Shown here in pieces: positions 7,027 through 15,958 of a stretch of 21,486 bases of DNA. The stretch's first letter is position 1. The number at the start of each line of letters is the position of its first letter. The notes beneath the pieces are model-generated. The model did no database searches and had not been told where the DNA came from. It saw only the letters and a list, made by a program, of their open reading frames with translations. A program made the translations under genes and the position numbers. The DNA lies in the NCBI GenBank assembly GCA_045046905.1, contig JASFYU010000108.1, positions 1 to 21,486 on the forward strand, in the 5' to 3' direction. Origin of the DNA: JASFYU01 sp045046905 (GTDB lineage Bacteria > Bacteroidota > Bacteroidia > Flavobacteriales > Flavobacteriaceae).

Positions 7027-8319
7027 TTTTTCTGGTCTCGGACTGTTGTTTATTAAGTGCAATGATTCTGAAATCAAAATTTCACCGGTCATTTCTCCTA
7101 GGCTGGTTCTACTGACATAGTTATACCTTTCAAAGCTATTAAAATCTTCCTTACTGAGTATATAACCAAAGGCATCATTGGTCAGCCCAAAGAGGAAGGC
7201 ATGTTCTGTGGCCATTTTTCGTTTTAAATAATAACCGATATTGGGCAGTGCCTCTCCAGGAATGGTCAATATTTGAGCGGTCCCTATATTTAAAAGATTG
7301 AGGGTAGTATGCACTGTATTGCCATCGCCCAATCCTAAACTTAGAGGCGAGTTTTTTAGTATGTATCTCATCATTTCTGATTCAATAGGAAATACTACTT
7401 TCGTGTTTGTGCAAAAAATAGTCGGATTTTTTTGAAGGGGGGCGTCGGCAATAATACGTAATGCCTCATCGGCCAATAGCTTGCCTATTCTTGTGCATTC
7501 CTCCCAATCATTTGCTTCAAGGCCATTGGCTAGCCGGGTATCTGCAGTAACCATTCCACCAAGAGCGCCATTCATGAATAGAGCCATGCCTCCTGTTTTT
7601 TTCTCTATTCTATCATAGAGCGGGCCGACCATATCAGGGCTCAATATGCCTTGTTTGCTGCCGATTACTTCGGGGTGAATGGCATAGTTGATCAAGGTGA
7701 CAATCGCCTTGCCTTTGTTTTTACCCTGTGTTGCTATGGCCTGAATCACACCACATCGTGGGTCGTACAGTTTGGGGGCATAATAATTGTATGCTATTTT
7801 GCCTTCAGCTTTGCCTACTGCAATCTTTAAATGGGCAGGCTCCATATTTTTTGTAGCTTCCTTTACGGCATCGGCAATTTGTATCACGCACCATTCAAGA
7901 TAGTCAAGGTCTGCCGTGTGGTTTCCATGTTCATCAGGAAAAGCATAGGCATCGGGGGCGCTATGGGTATGAGTGGCGCCGATAAGAATATTTTCAAAAG
8001 GAATGTCTTCGATGAGATGTCTCGATTTATTACCAAGGGCGGCTGGCCAGCCTAGATTATCAATATTTACGATAGCAATTTTTTCACCTCCATTTTCTAT
8101 CACCATGGCCCGCACATACAATTCGCCTTTCTTGATAGTGGCGGGTATTGGGGTTCCTACGCCGCCAGATACTGAAATCAAGGGGTCAGGTGTTAGTAGG
8201 CGCTTGGCCGATCCAACTCTTAATTCTTGTGATTGTGAGTCAATAGGAAACAGCAAGAACAGGGTAATTAATGCAAAAATCATTTTAGGTATGTCGACTA
8301 CAAAAAAGTTAACCTTCAT
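7021..8319 (-). CDS. neutral/alkaline ceramidase-fold (PF04734-like) exported protein, probably not a true ceramidase
   Basis: The 432-residue product has a probable signal peptide (about 12-31, ending near DSQSQ). Met13 is an alternative start that would leave a more typical signal. The zinc-site pattern of neutral ceramidases is visible: GATHTHSAPD with His117/His119, INYAIHPEV with His215, IPGEALPNIG with Glu356, and NDAFGYILSKEDF with Tyr386. The protein ends after this domain; real ceramidases (about 650-700 residues) carry a further C-terminal beta domain. In the loop that holds the ceramidase nucleophile serine (N.GD.SPN type), this protein reads NGALGGMVTAD, so no serine is present by my alignment. 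Many bacterial members of this fold near glycan genes have no known activity. Its stop codon falls inside the CAGTGAA array. Confidence 0.87.
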   Translation of the reverse strand: MKVNFFVVDIPKMIFALITLFLLFPIDSQSQELRVGSAKRLLTPDPLISVSGGVGTPIPATIKKGELYVRAMVIENGGEKIAIVNIDNLGWPAALGNKSRHLIEDIPFENILIGATHTHSAPDAYAFPDEHGNHTADLDYLEWCVIQIADAVKEATKNMEPAHLKIAVGKAEGKIAYNYYAPKLYDPRCGVIQAIATQGKNKGKAIVTLINYAIHPEVIGSKQGILSPDMVGPLYDRIEKKTGGMALFMNGALGGMVTADTRLANGLEANDWEECTRIGKLLADEALRIIADAPLQKNPTIFCTNTKVVFPIESEMMRYILKNSPLSLGLGDGNTVHTTLNLLNIGTAQILTIPGEALPNIGYYLKRKMATEHAFLFGLTNDAFGYILSKEDFNSFERYNYVSRTSLGEMTGEILISESLHLINNSPRPEKQ

Positions 8320-8472
8320 GAAAAAATGTTAAAAAAATAGATTATATGAATTTAATTTTAGCAATAAGAATATTGACTCATGTGGTAAAATTAAATCTTA
8401 AATATTAAAGAAAGGGGTGATATTTAATGTATATTTAATAAAATACCTGAAGAAAGCTGACGTATTTAGCTA

Positions 8473-8480
8473 TAATTTTG
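8473..8480 (+). promoter_or_regulatory. candidate Bacteroidota -7 element (TAnnTTTG)
   Basis: TAATTTTG matches the Bacteroidota -7 consensus TAnnTTTG exactly and lies about 97 bp upstream of the PKD lipoprotein start, giving a 5' leader near 90 nt. I find no TTTG -33 box at the expected distance, so support is limited to one element. Confidence 0.35.
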
Positions 8481-8536
8481 GAGAGATTATAATTAATTTA
8501 ACAGTTGTGTAACTATTGTGTTTAGATTCATATTCA

Positions 8537-8548
8537 GGAAATATTTCC
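8537..8548. promoter_or_regulatory. perfect 12-bp palindrome, possible operator
   Basis: GGAAATATTTCC is a perfect palindrome 28 bp upstream of the PKD lipoprotein ATG, downstream of the candidate promoter. It could bind a dimeric regulator, but such palindromes also occur by chance in AT-rich DNA. Confidence 0.3.
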
Positions 8549-8576
8549 AGTTTATGCCAGCATAAAAAAAAGTCTT

Positions 8577-9533
8577 ATGAAGAAAAGAGGTTCGATTGTT
8601 TTTTTAGGAATGGTATTTTCCTTGCTACTGATGCTGTCATCATGTAGTTCGGATGATGATGCCGCAAAGGGAGATATTCCTTTTTCAGCTGATATTTTCC
8701 AAAGCTCTAGTGGTAAACAAGTTGCCTTTCAGGGGTTGACCCACAGCGCCGCGAGTTGGATGTGGGATTTCGGTGATGGTACTACGAGTGCGGAGCAGAA
8801 CCCGATTCATATATATCAAGATGGGGGCTATTACGTGGCGACTTTAACGGCTACTGATGCGAATGGGGCAACCAAAACCTCTTCGGTTAATTTGGCTGTT
8901 GAACTTACGCCTTATGCATTACTTACTGGTGATCATACGGCTGAGGGGTATCAGGGTAAAAAATGGCGGCTATCTGTCGCTCATTCGCCGAACGATTATT
9001 TTGCCAATGCCGATTCTGATTTTTCTCCCTTTAATGGAGCGCCAAACCCCTTGCCAGCAGGTATATTTGGTGCAGGCCTAGGTATGGGAGAGGTATATGA
9101 AGATGAATTTACCTTTCATTTTGATGGTACGTATGAACATGATGTTAAAGCAGATGAGGCGGCCTTTAGCGGTTTGGTCTATCAGTTTGTGACTACAGGG
9201 GGTGCGGGCATAGTGAATGGTGGAGGGGCCGATTTTGGTCTTTGTACCGGGCTGTATACACCTGAGGCAAATGCCACCTTTACTTATGTAGAGAGCGAAA
9301 GTCTTGAGGTCTCATCAGTGTATGGTCCAGGTGGAGCCTTGACCTATTCAGGAGTGAGTACGCTTGATTTTTCGGGAACCGAATTCGTTGGTTTCTATGA
9401 TTTTCAACGTAAGGTCATTCTTTTGGAGATTAGTAATACCGCCATGCGATTGGCAATGTTTGTGGCTGCTTCTCCTGATTTTATAGGAATAAATACCCAT
9501 GCCCTTATACTGACCTTTGAAGTTGTTGAATGA
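8577..9533 (+). CDS. PKD-domain surface lipoprotein, probable surface glycan-binding protein
   Basis: The protein has 318 residues. A lipoprotein signal ends in LSSC (Cys23) and is followed by SSDDD, which fits the acidic lipoprotein-export signal reported for flavobacterial surface lipoproteins, so surface display is likely. A PKD domain occupies about 35-110, with the hallmark WDFGDG at 63-68 and the final strand TLTATDANG. The remaining 200 residues begin with LLTGDHTAEGYQGKKWRL, a layout seen in PUL-encoded lipoproteins of Bacteroidota (LTG...W.L), and contain FTFHFDGTYEHD. No catalytic motif was seen. It precedes SusC with a 4-bp ATGA overlap if SusC starts at 9530, so it is probably the SusE/F-like binding component of the transporter, though the family is not firmly identified. 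Confidence 0.82.
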   Translation: MKKRGSIVFLGMVFSLLLMLSSCSSDDDAAKGDIPFSADIFQSSSGKQVAFQGLTHSAASWMWDFGDGTTSAEQNPIHIYQDGGYYVATLTATDANGATKTSSVNLAVELTPYALLTGDHTAEGYQGKKWRLSVAHSPNDYFANADSDFSPFNGAPNPLPAGIFGAGLGMGEVYEDEFTFHFDGTYEHDVKADEAAFSGLVYQFVTTGGAGIVNGGGADFGLCTGLYTPEANATFTYVESESLEVSSVYGPGGALTYSGVSTLDFSGTEFVGFYDFQRKVILLEISNTAMRLAMFVAASPDFIGINTHALILTFEVVE

Positions 9534-12500
9534 ATGTAGCGAATATGAACCGATCAAAAAATGATAACCACTATACAATACTAATTATGGATATGCATTA
9601 TTATATCAAAGATTATATCAAGCGATTTTTTGTTTCTTCTGTTTTTATGCTTTTACTATTGGTTGGCTCCAATGTAAGTGCACAAACCAATGGTTTGGAA
9701 GTTTCTGGAACGGTTGTCTCCGTTGAGGACAGTATACCCTTGCCTGGGGTTAGTATTGTTTTAAAAGGTACTGCCACAGGAGTGACCACTGATTTTGATG
9801 GTAACTATAACATCAGAATATCCGATAGCAATGGTACATTGGTATTCTCCTATCTGGGGTTTGAGACCCGTGAAGTTGCCGTTAATGGGCAATCCACGAT
9901 AAATGTTTCTATGGCTACAGGCACAGAGGCCTTGGATGAGGTAGTGGTAACGGCTTTGGGTATAAAACGAGCAGAAAAATCATTGGGCTATTCCGTAGAA
10001 AATGTGGCCGCTGAAGAATTGACGAGAGTTACCCAAGCGAACCTCTTGAATTCCTTGTCAGGTAAGGTCGCAGGTGTGACACTCAACGCTACTGGTGGTA
10101 CGGGGTCCTCGGTAAGTATGGTAATCAGGGGCGCTATTTCTTTGAGTTCTGATAACCAACCGCTTTTTATTGTCGATGGGGTACCCATTGCCAATTCAGT
10201 GAACAATATTGGCGGTTTTGGCTCCAGAAATCCAGTAGATTATGGAAATGCCATCTCCGATATAGATCCAGAAAGTATCGAAAGTGTGAGTATATTAAAA
10301 GGGGGTAGTGCAGCTGCCTTATACGGTTCACGAGCCGGTAACGGGGTGGTATTAATCACCACAAAAAAAGCGAAAGACAATGACAAAATGAAGGTTAGCG
10401 TTACTTCGAATACGGTTTTTGATCTGCCTTATAAATATTTAGACATACAGTCTCAATTTGCTTCGGGTTATCTTTCGTATTCTCCAAGATCCCAGGGTAA
10501 TGGCAATATTCTTCCTGCTGTAATTCCTGCAGGCGGAAACGGAGGGCCAGAGCTTAATCGTGGTTATTTTGCGGTACAGTGGAATTCGCCTTTAGATGCC
10601 AATGGTACTCCCATTCCTATCGAGTTGAAATCATATTCAAATAATATTAAGAATTTTATTCAGACGGGTATCACAACTACCAATAGTATTACGGTTACCA
10701 ATAGTACTGAAGCTTTGAATTATCGTTTGGGCGTAACAGCCATGGAAAATACAGGTATTATTCCCAATTCTGATTTAAAACGAAATAGTTTTTCGATGTC
10801 AGCATCTTCAGGCTTAACTGATAAGCTTGTGGTAAGCAGTAATATCAATGTCGTACATAGCTATGCCGATAACAGACCCGCCTCAAATAGGGGCACGAAT
10901 CCACTACAGGCGGCCTATAGCGTGCCGGCCAACATCAATATCTTGGATATTAAAAACTATGATCTGCCAGGCACCGATGTCTTTAATTTTTCAGATGACT
11001 ATCCGAATCCTTGGTTTTTGGCCAATGAAGTAAACAACAGTTTTTCGCGTTTTCGTGTTTTCGGGAATGTAGCTTTGGATTGGCAGCTTTCTCCTTCCTT
11101 TAGTATTCGTACCAGTTATAATCTGAACAGCTTTAATCAGACTCAGGAGACTAAAATGGCACCGGGTTATTCTAGAGAACCAAATAACGGCACCTATGGT
11201 ATCGCGAAAACAGATGGCATGGAAACCAATGTCGATCTGCTGGCTACCTATACCAAAGACTTGGGTGACTTTGATATGACCTTTTCTGCAGGGGGTAACC
11301 TCAGATATGTAAGGAATAAGGGGCTTAGTAATTCAGCAGCCGATAAGGCAGGTCTTATTGTGCCCAACCTTTTCACGGTAGCTAATATTGCGCCTGCTGC
11401 CTTACGATATTCAAGTTATGAAGAAGAAAGGGGTGTAAATAGTGTTTATGGTCTAGCTAATTTTGGATACAAAGATATGTTGTATGTAGATTTGACCTAT
11501 AGAATCGATTGGTCGAGTACGCTGCCTTTAAATAATAGACGCTATAACTACCCTTCGGCATCTTTGAGTTTCTTGGTCAGTGAGTTGGTGAGCATACCTA
11601 AGGTTGACCTGTTAAAATTACGGGGTGGTTATGCAGAAGTGGGCAATGATGCTCAACCCTATCGTCTTGATACTTATTTTAATAATAACGGTCAATGGGG
11701 CGATGCCGTACTCTATAGTGCTCCTTCTATTTTGAATGACCCTGAGATAGAGTCTGAAAAAGCAACTTCTTTAGAGTTTGGTGTTGATTTGACCATGTTT
11801 AAAAACAGACTTCGTTTTAATGGTACCTATTATACGGTCGAAAATAAAAATCAAATATTCGTAAATGATTTGCCCCCTTCATCTGGCTTTGGAGGTGTTA
11901 GTACAAATGTCGGAATACTCGAAAGTAAAGGCTATGAAATATCTCTTGGCTTTACACCCATACGCAATGAGAATTGGAATTGGGATCTGAATGTGAATTA
12001 TACCACGAATGAGTCTAAAATGGTTGCCTTGGCCGAAGGAATCGATTATATCCAATTCTGGAGCGACAACAAAAGTGTTTCTAGGGGTTATGTCGCCGAC
12101 CCTGCAACGGGTGAAGATGGGCTGGTAGGTAATATTTACTCTCCAAAAATCAAAAGGGTGACTGATGTGAATTCTCCTTACTTTAATTATCCTTTAATCG
12201 GGCAGGGTGAAGATGCAGAATGGCTGGCCCAAGAAGAGCGTGTAAAAGTGGGTAATTATAACCCTGATTTTATTATGGGCTTACAATCGAGCCTATCATA
12301 TAAGAACCTGACCTTGAGTCTTACTTTTGACTGGCGTTCTGGTGGGCAATATATGTCACAGACCTCAAGATACCTGACTGAGGATGGCTACAGCCAACAA
12401 ATCTTGGATAACTTGGTCAACCCGGGTATTGCGGAGGCTGGACCAGAATTGAAACAATGGGTGCTGGATCATGCGGAGGAATACATATTCGGTGAAGATT

Positions 12501-12994
12501 TTATTTCAATAGGAGGGCCTCCAGGCAATGGCGGGTTTGCCGAAGACCTTGGCGGTAGTGTGGTCTATGATGGCATCTTTAATGCCGGTGTTGTTGGGTC
12601 TCATGATGAGAATGGGAATTTTATTCTTGATTATGAAAATTTAGGAGATGTAGGAACAAATTTTATACCCTTCTCGGTAGCGAATCCGTGGGATTTTGGA
12701 ACACCACATATGTTCGATGCAGACTTTATCAAACTAAGAGAAATATCATTGAGTTATGATCTGCCAAGCAAGTATATTGATCGAATGAATCTTGACAGAC
12801 TTAGCTTTTCGATTTACAGTAGGAACATCATGTTATGGACCAAAGATTCTGCTTTTGGAGTAGACCCAGAAAGGGCATTTCAAGCTGAAACGAGCCAAGG
12901 CAGTAGGGGAACACAGTTTAAGCAAGGTATTGAACGCTATAATGTAGAACCTTGGTTGGTACCTATTGGAATTAAGATTGGCATAACATTTTAA
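9530..12994 (+). CDS. SusC/RagA-family TonB-dependent outer-membrane transporter
   Basis: The protein has up to 1154 residues and forms the outer-membrane beta-barrel that imports oligosaccharides with SusD as lid. A signal peptide (hydrophobic 32-47, ending near VSAQ) is followed by a carboxypeptidase-like regulatory domain (about 57-130: SGTVVS, LPGVSIVLKGT, TDFDGNY). Next come the TonB-box region DEVVVTALGIKR near 136-147 and a plug with SusC hallmarks: PLFIVDGVPI near 211-220 and SVSILKGGSAAALYGSRAGNG. The barrel ends in a terminal Phe (IGIKIGITF), as usual for outer-membrane proteins. Start is uncertain: the ATG at 9530 overlaps the previous stop (ATGA), but a later ATG at 9587 gives a more normal signal peptide. 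SusD follows after 21 bp. Confidence 0.97.
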   Translation: MNVANMNRSKNDNHYTILIMDMHYYIKDYIKRFFVSSVFMLLLLVGSNVSAQTNGLEVSGTVVSVEDSIPLPGVSIVLKGTATGVTTDFDGNYNIRISDSNGTLVFSYLGFETREVAVNGQSTINVSMATGTEALDEVVVTALGIKRAEKSLGYSVENVAAEELTRVTQANLLNSLSGKVAGVTLNATGGTGSSVSMVIRGAISLSSDNQPLFIVDGVPIANSVNNIGGFGSRNPVDYGNAISDIDPESIESVSILKGGSAAALYGSRAGNGVVLITTKKAKDNDKMKVSVTSNTVFDLPYKYLDIQSQFASGYLSYSPRSQGNGNILPAVIPAGGNGGPELNRGYFAVQWNSPLDANGTPIPIELKSYSNNIKNFIQTGITTTNSITVTNSTEALNYRLGVTAMENTGIIPNSDLKRNSFSMSASSGLTDKLVVSSNINVVHSYADNRPASNRGTNPLQAAYSVPANINILDIKNYDLPGTDVFNFSDDYPNPWFLANEVNNSFSRFRVFGNVALDWQLSPSFSIRTSYNLNSFNQTQETKMAPGYSREPNNGTYGIAKTDGMETNVDLLATYTKDLGDFDMTFSAGGNLRYVRNKGLSNSAADKAGLIVPNLFTVANIAPAALRYSSYEEERGVNSVYGLANFGYKDMLYVDLTYRIDWSSTLPLNNRRYNYPSASLSFLVSELVSIPKVDLLKLRGGYAEVGNDAQPYRLDTYFNNNGQWGDAVLYSAPSILNDPEIESEKATSLEFGVDLTMFKNRLRFNGTYYTVENKNQIFVNDLPPSSGFGGVSTNVGILESKGYEISLGFTPIRNENWNWDLNVNYTTNESKMVALAEGIDYIQFWSDNKSVSRGYVADPATGEDGLVGNIYSPKIKRVTDVNSPYFNYPLIGQGEDAEWLAQEERVKVGNYNPDFIMGLQSSLSYKNLTLSLTFDWRSGGQYMSQTSRYLTEDGYSQQILDNLVNPGIAEAGPELKQWVLDHAEEYIFGEDFISIGGPPGNGGFAEDLGGSVVYDGIFNAGVVGSHDENGNFILDYENLGDVGTNFIPFSVANPWDFGTPHMFDADFIKLREISLSYDLPSKYIDRMNLDRLSFSIYSRNIMLWTKDSAFGVDPERAFQAETSQGSRGTQFKQGIERYNVEPWLVPIGIKIGITF

Positions 12995-13015
12995 AAAATT
13001 TAAACGAATAGCATC

Positions 13016-14668
13016 ATGAATCAAATAAAAAGTAAAATAACGATATTGGTTTTGAGTCTGATCTTGTTGGTTTCATGCCACGGTCTAGAAGAATTAAATG
13101 ATAATCCGAATAAAGTAGGAGCAGATAATGTAGATCCCAATCTTTTAGTGCCCACGGTAATTAAGGGCGTAGGAATAAGTGTTGTGAGTTTGGGGTTTGG
13201 TAATATCGCCGGAGTCATGCAGCACACTCAAAAAGATGGCTGGTCGAGCGGGCACAATGCCTATGATTGGAGCAATGATTCTCACAGTTGGAGAAGCTTT
13301 TACTCCCTTTTATCCACCAATAAAGTTTTGATGGAAAAGGCGGAAGCCGAAAATTTGGAATTTCATTTGGGTGTGGGCTTGGTAATGAAGGCCTTTATTT
13401 ATGGCCTAATTACTGATTTATGGGGTGATGCTCCTAATGTAGATGCTCTTAAAGCAACCGATGGCCCTGAGTATTATGACGCTGCTTTCGATAATCAAAA
13501 GTCAATATATGATGGCGTCTTGGCAGATTTAAAGACAGCCAATACTCTTTTGTCCAAAGATCAGGGTAGCTACTTTAGTATCAATGATAGTCAAGATATC
13601 TTGTTCGAAGGCAATGTGTCGAAATGGCGCAAGTTTGCGAATTCTCTTGCTTTACGATATTATATGAGGTTATCGGCTAAGGATCCTGCTTTGGCGGAAC
13701 AGGGTATAAAAACCATTCTTGCCAATCCGCAGCAATTTCCGTTGATCTTAGATGCCTCCGATGATGCAAATATGGCCTATATCGGAAATACGAGTGCAGA
13801 TTCTTGGCCTACGAATACTGAGTTCGACTCAGATGCCCAAGGTGCCTATTTCAGAATTAAAATGGCGAAGACCTTGGTCGATGTTTTGAAGACTCTCGAT
13901 GATCCTCGATTAGGGGTTTGGGCGAATAAAGTTGATGTTCCATTGGTATTGGAAGTTGGTGCGGCAGATGATTTTGACGAAGTAATCGATGGCGAGCGCC
14001 ATGTGTCTCAAGCCATAGTTGATGCCTATGAAAGTACACTAGGTTTTCCGGTCGATTACGATAAGGAATATATAGGGCTGGCAACGGCTATTACTTTTGG
14101 GGCAGCATATAATTTGAGTGAAAATGTTAATCAAGGTACACTTAATTTGCATGCTTCTCAATTAAATGATATATATCAAGCAGCAGATGGTGATTTGCTA
14201 CAAGCCCGTTTTATTTCGGCAGCAGAAGTAAACTTCATTTTGGCAGAGGCGGCTACAAAAGGGTGGGCTTCAGGTACTGCAGAGCAGTATTATAATGAGG
14301 GTGTAAAACAATCCTTGAATGCTTGGGGTGTCGGAGACATGTATGATGATTATATTTCTGGCGTAGCGGCCTATGGTAGTTTTGAGGATATTATTGAACA
14401 AAAATGGATTGCCAGTTGGTCAGCAGCGGCTGAGTCTTGGTTCGACTATAGAAGAACTGGTCTTCCGGATCTACAAACGGGAGCAGCATCGAAACGGTCA
14501 GCTCTGCCCTTGCGATTCTATTATCACATTGATGAGATTGATACCAACTCGGAAAACGCCGATAGTGCTATAAGTAAATTAGAGACCACTGATTTTCAAG
14601 GTAGTGACAGCAAAAATAGCGCCTGGTCTAAAATGTGGTTATTGCAGGGCACCAATAAGCCATATTAA
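13016..14668 (+). CDS. SusD/RagB-family nutrient-binding outer-membrane lipoprotein (SusD-like_2 type)
   Basis: The protein has 550 residues. The lipoprotein signal ends in LVSC (Cys21). ELNDNPNK just after it and the early segment NLLVPTVIKG are typical of the SusD-like_2 branch rather than classic SusD. Helical TPR-like stretches follow (MKAFIYGLITDLWGDAP near 123-139, KWRKFANSLALRYYMRLS, FILAEAATKGW, IIEQKWIASW), and the protein ends with a short aromatic tail (KMWLLQGTNKPY). It should form the glycan-capturing lid of the neighbouring SusC. It is the last gene of its operon: a strong terminator follows 31 bp beyond the stop. The ligand cannot be read from sequence. Confidence 0.95.
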   Translation: MNQIKSKITILVLSLILLVSCHGLEELNDNPNKVGADNVDPNLLVPTVIKGVGISVVSLGFGNIAGVMQHTQKDGWSSGHNAYDWSNDSHSWRSFYSLLSTNKVLMEKAEAENLEFHLGVGLVMKAFIYGLITDLWGDAPNVDALKATDGPEYYDAAFDNQKSIYDGVLADLKTANTLLSKDQGSYFSINDSQDILFEGNVSKWRKFANSLALRYYMRLSAKDPALAEQGIKTILANPQQFPLILDASDDANMAYIGNTSADSWPTNTEFDSDAQGAYFRIKMAKTLVDVLKTLDDPRLGVWANKVDVPLVLEVGAADDFDEVIDGERHVSQAIVDAYESTLGFPVDYDKEYIGLATAITFGAAYNLSENVNQGTLNLHASQLNDIYQAADGDLLQARFISAAEVNFILAEAATKGWASGTAEQYYNEGVKQSLNAWGVGDMYDDYISGVAAYGSFEDIIEQKWIASWSAAAESWFDYRRTGLPDLQTGAASKRSALPLRFYYHIDEIDTNSENADSAISKLETTDFQGSDSKNSAWSKMWLLQGTNKPY

Positions 14669-14699
14669 ACATAATTTTAGTTGAGTTAGTCGTTTTTTA

Positions 14700-14736
14700 C
14701 AGAAGACTCTTCATTTCGAAGAGTCTTCTGCTTTTC
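14700..14736 (+). terminator. rho-independent terminator after susD
   Basis: A perfect 13-bp stem, CAGAAGACTCTTC (14700-14712) with GAAGAGTCTTCTG (14718-14730), closes a 5-nt loop and is followed by CTTTTC. It is the strongest hairpin in the window and ends the PKD-SusC-SusD operon. Confidence 0.9.
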
Positions 14737-15005
14737 TAGATAGTTCGGTTCTATATGCGCCTGATGAAGTGTCTTGAATGTAGTGCTTTTCAAAGAAGCC
14801 TAAGCGAGGGTGCCTTTTGCCACTAAATGTCTTTTCTCTAAAAAAAGATGAAGCTGTTTGGCCGATACATTTTTTTTAAACTTGTTAAAAAAGTTCGAAG
14901 CCATTCGTATAGGTCTGCTAATGGGTTAAAATATGATGCGTTTAGCACAATATTGTAGTGGCGCGACGACCTATTTAAACGTTATTTTGTTAAAATTGTA
15001 ATACA
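14737..15005. other. gene-free spacer upstream of the aldolase operon
   Basis: I see no supported gene in this 269-bp stretch. A near match to the -7 element (TAAAATTG at 14991-14998) lies too close to the ATG at 15006 to be convincing, so the promoter of the second operon is not located, although the upstream terminator implies that there is one here. Confidence 0.5.
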
Positions 15006-15935
15006 ATGTTTATGAAATTGCCTCTAAAAGGTGTTATTCCCCCCTTGGTTACCCCATTATTGAAAAATAATGAGTTAGATAGTAATGGTCTTAAGAAGCT
15101 TATCGAACATGTTTTGGAGGGTGGTGTTCACGGTGTTTTTTTACTAGGTACCAATGGCGAGGGCCCAAGTTTGGGCTATGCTTTAAGAAAGCAACTCATC
15201 ACCGAAGCTTGTGAAATAGTAAACCATAGGGTTCCTGTGTTGGTTTGTATCACCGATACCTCTCTTGAGGCAAGCTTGGACATTGCCGAACACGCTAAAA
15301 AATCAGGAGCAGACGCCCTAGTTGTAGCGCCCCCGTATTATTTTCCGATTTCACAACAAGAAATGGTAGATTACCTTAGAGATTTGGCTCCAATGTTGCC
15401 CCTGCCTTTTCTTTTGTACAATATACCAAGCTGTACCAAACTTCACCTATCTGTAGAGACCGTAAAAAAAGCCAAGGAATTGGGGGCCATTGGAATTAAA
15501 GAGAGCTCTGGTGATATGACATTGTTATACGCACTCATTGAGGAGTTTAAAGATTCTCCTGAATTTTCGATTATTGCGGGCACAGAACTTTTTTTATCGG
15601 AAACCATTCTAAATGGTGGTCATGGGGCAGTCGCAGGCGGAGCGAATTTTTTTCCTAGACTGTTTGTTGAGCTGTATGAAGCGGCCTTGTCAAATGATCT
15701 GAACAGAATAAAAGAGCTTCGCCAAATAGTAGTTGAGATACATAGTACCATCTATGACGTAGGAGACTCTGCCACTAAAAGTATAAAAGCCATTAAAAGC
15801 GCCTTATCGATTATGGGTATTTGTACCGATTATATGGTGCGACCACTTCATAAATTTGATGCAGAACAGCAAAATGAAATCAAAGGGTATTTGGATCAAT
15901 TTGAATACAGTAAAGATTTCAGCGCAATAGTGTAA
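15006..15935 (+). CDS. dihydrodipicolinate synthase / N-acetylneuraminate lyase superfamily aldolase (non-DapA)
   Basis: The protein has 309 residues and is a cytoplasmic TIM-barrel class I aldolase. GTNGEGPSL at 48-56 is the pyruvate carboxylate-binding loop, Tyr138 in LLYNIP is the catalytic tyrosine, and Lys165 in GIKESSGD forms the Schiff base. In true DapA the sequence after the tyrosine is YNVPSRT, whose Arg binds aspartate semialdehyde; here it is YNIPSCT, with Cys143 in that place. That argues against lysine biosynthesis and for an aldolase cleaving a 2-keto-3-deoxy sugar acid or sialic-acid-like compound into pyruvate and an aldehyde. It is the first gene of the downstream operon, 23 bp before the PHP gene. 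Met3 (15012) is an equally possible start. Confidence 0.9.
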   Translation: MFMKLPLKGVIPPLVTPLLKNNELDSNGLKKLIEHVLEGGVHGVFLLGTNGEGPSLGYALRKQLITEACEIVNHRVPVLVCITDTSLEASLDIAEHAKKSGADALVVAPPYYFPISQQEMVDYLRDLAPMLPLPFLLYNIPSCTKLHLSVETVKKAKELGAIGIKESSGDMTLLYALIEEFKDSPEFSIIAGTELFLSETILNGGHGAVAGGANFFPRLFVELYEAALSNDLNRIKELRQIVVEIHSTIYDVGDSATKSIKAIKSALSIMGICTDYMVRPLHKFDAEQQNEIKGYLDQFEYSKDFSAIV

Positions 15936-15958
15936 ATTTTAAACCTAAAAACAGTTAC

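Larger units (their letters stand above)
8320..8576. promoter_or_regulatory. divergent intergenic control region of the locus
   Basis: This 257-bp AT-rich gap separates the two divergent arms, so it should contain promoters in both directions. I see one candidate plus-strand promoter element and a 12-bp palindrome, listed separately. No open reading frame and no convincing minus-strand promoter could be identified. Confidence 0.6.

Noticed and set aside
7021..8319. A glycosphingolipid-degrading locus (ceramidase plus sialic-acid-lyase-like aldolase)
   Set aside because: The nucleophile serine is missing in the ceramidase-fold protein, no sialidase or endoglycoceramidase is present, and the aldolase specificity is unknown; the idea lacks support.
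7973..8332. 119-residue plus-strand ORF opposite the ceramidase-like gene
   Set aside because: It is antisense to conserved zinc-site motifs and has no own start context or family features.
14801..14902. Minus-strand ORF of 34 codons in the spacer (starting MASNFFNKFKKNVSAKQ), faintly like the end of an AraC-type HTH
   Set aside because: Too short, in an AT-rich spacer, no upstream domain and only a vague resemblance; not enough to call a pseudogene.
15006..15935. Annotation as dapA of lysine biosynthesis
   Set aside because: The Arg that binds aspartate semialdehyde is replaced by Cys143 and the gene lies in a glycan operon, so only the superfamily is called.
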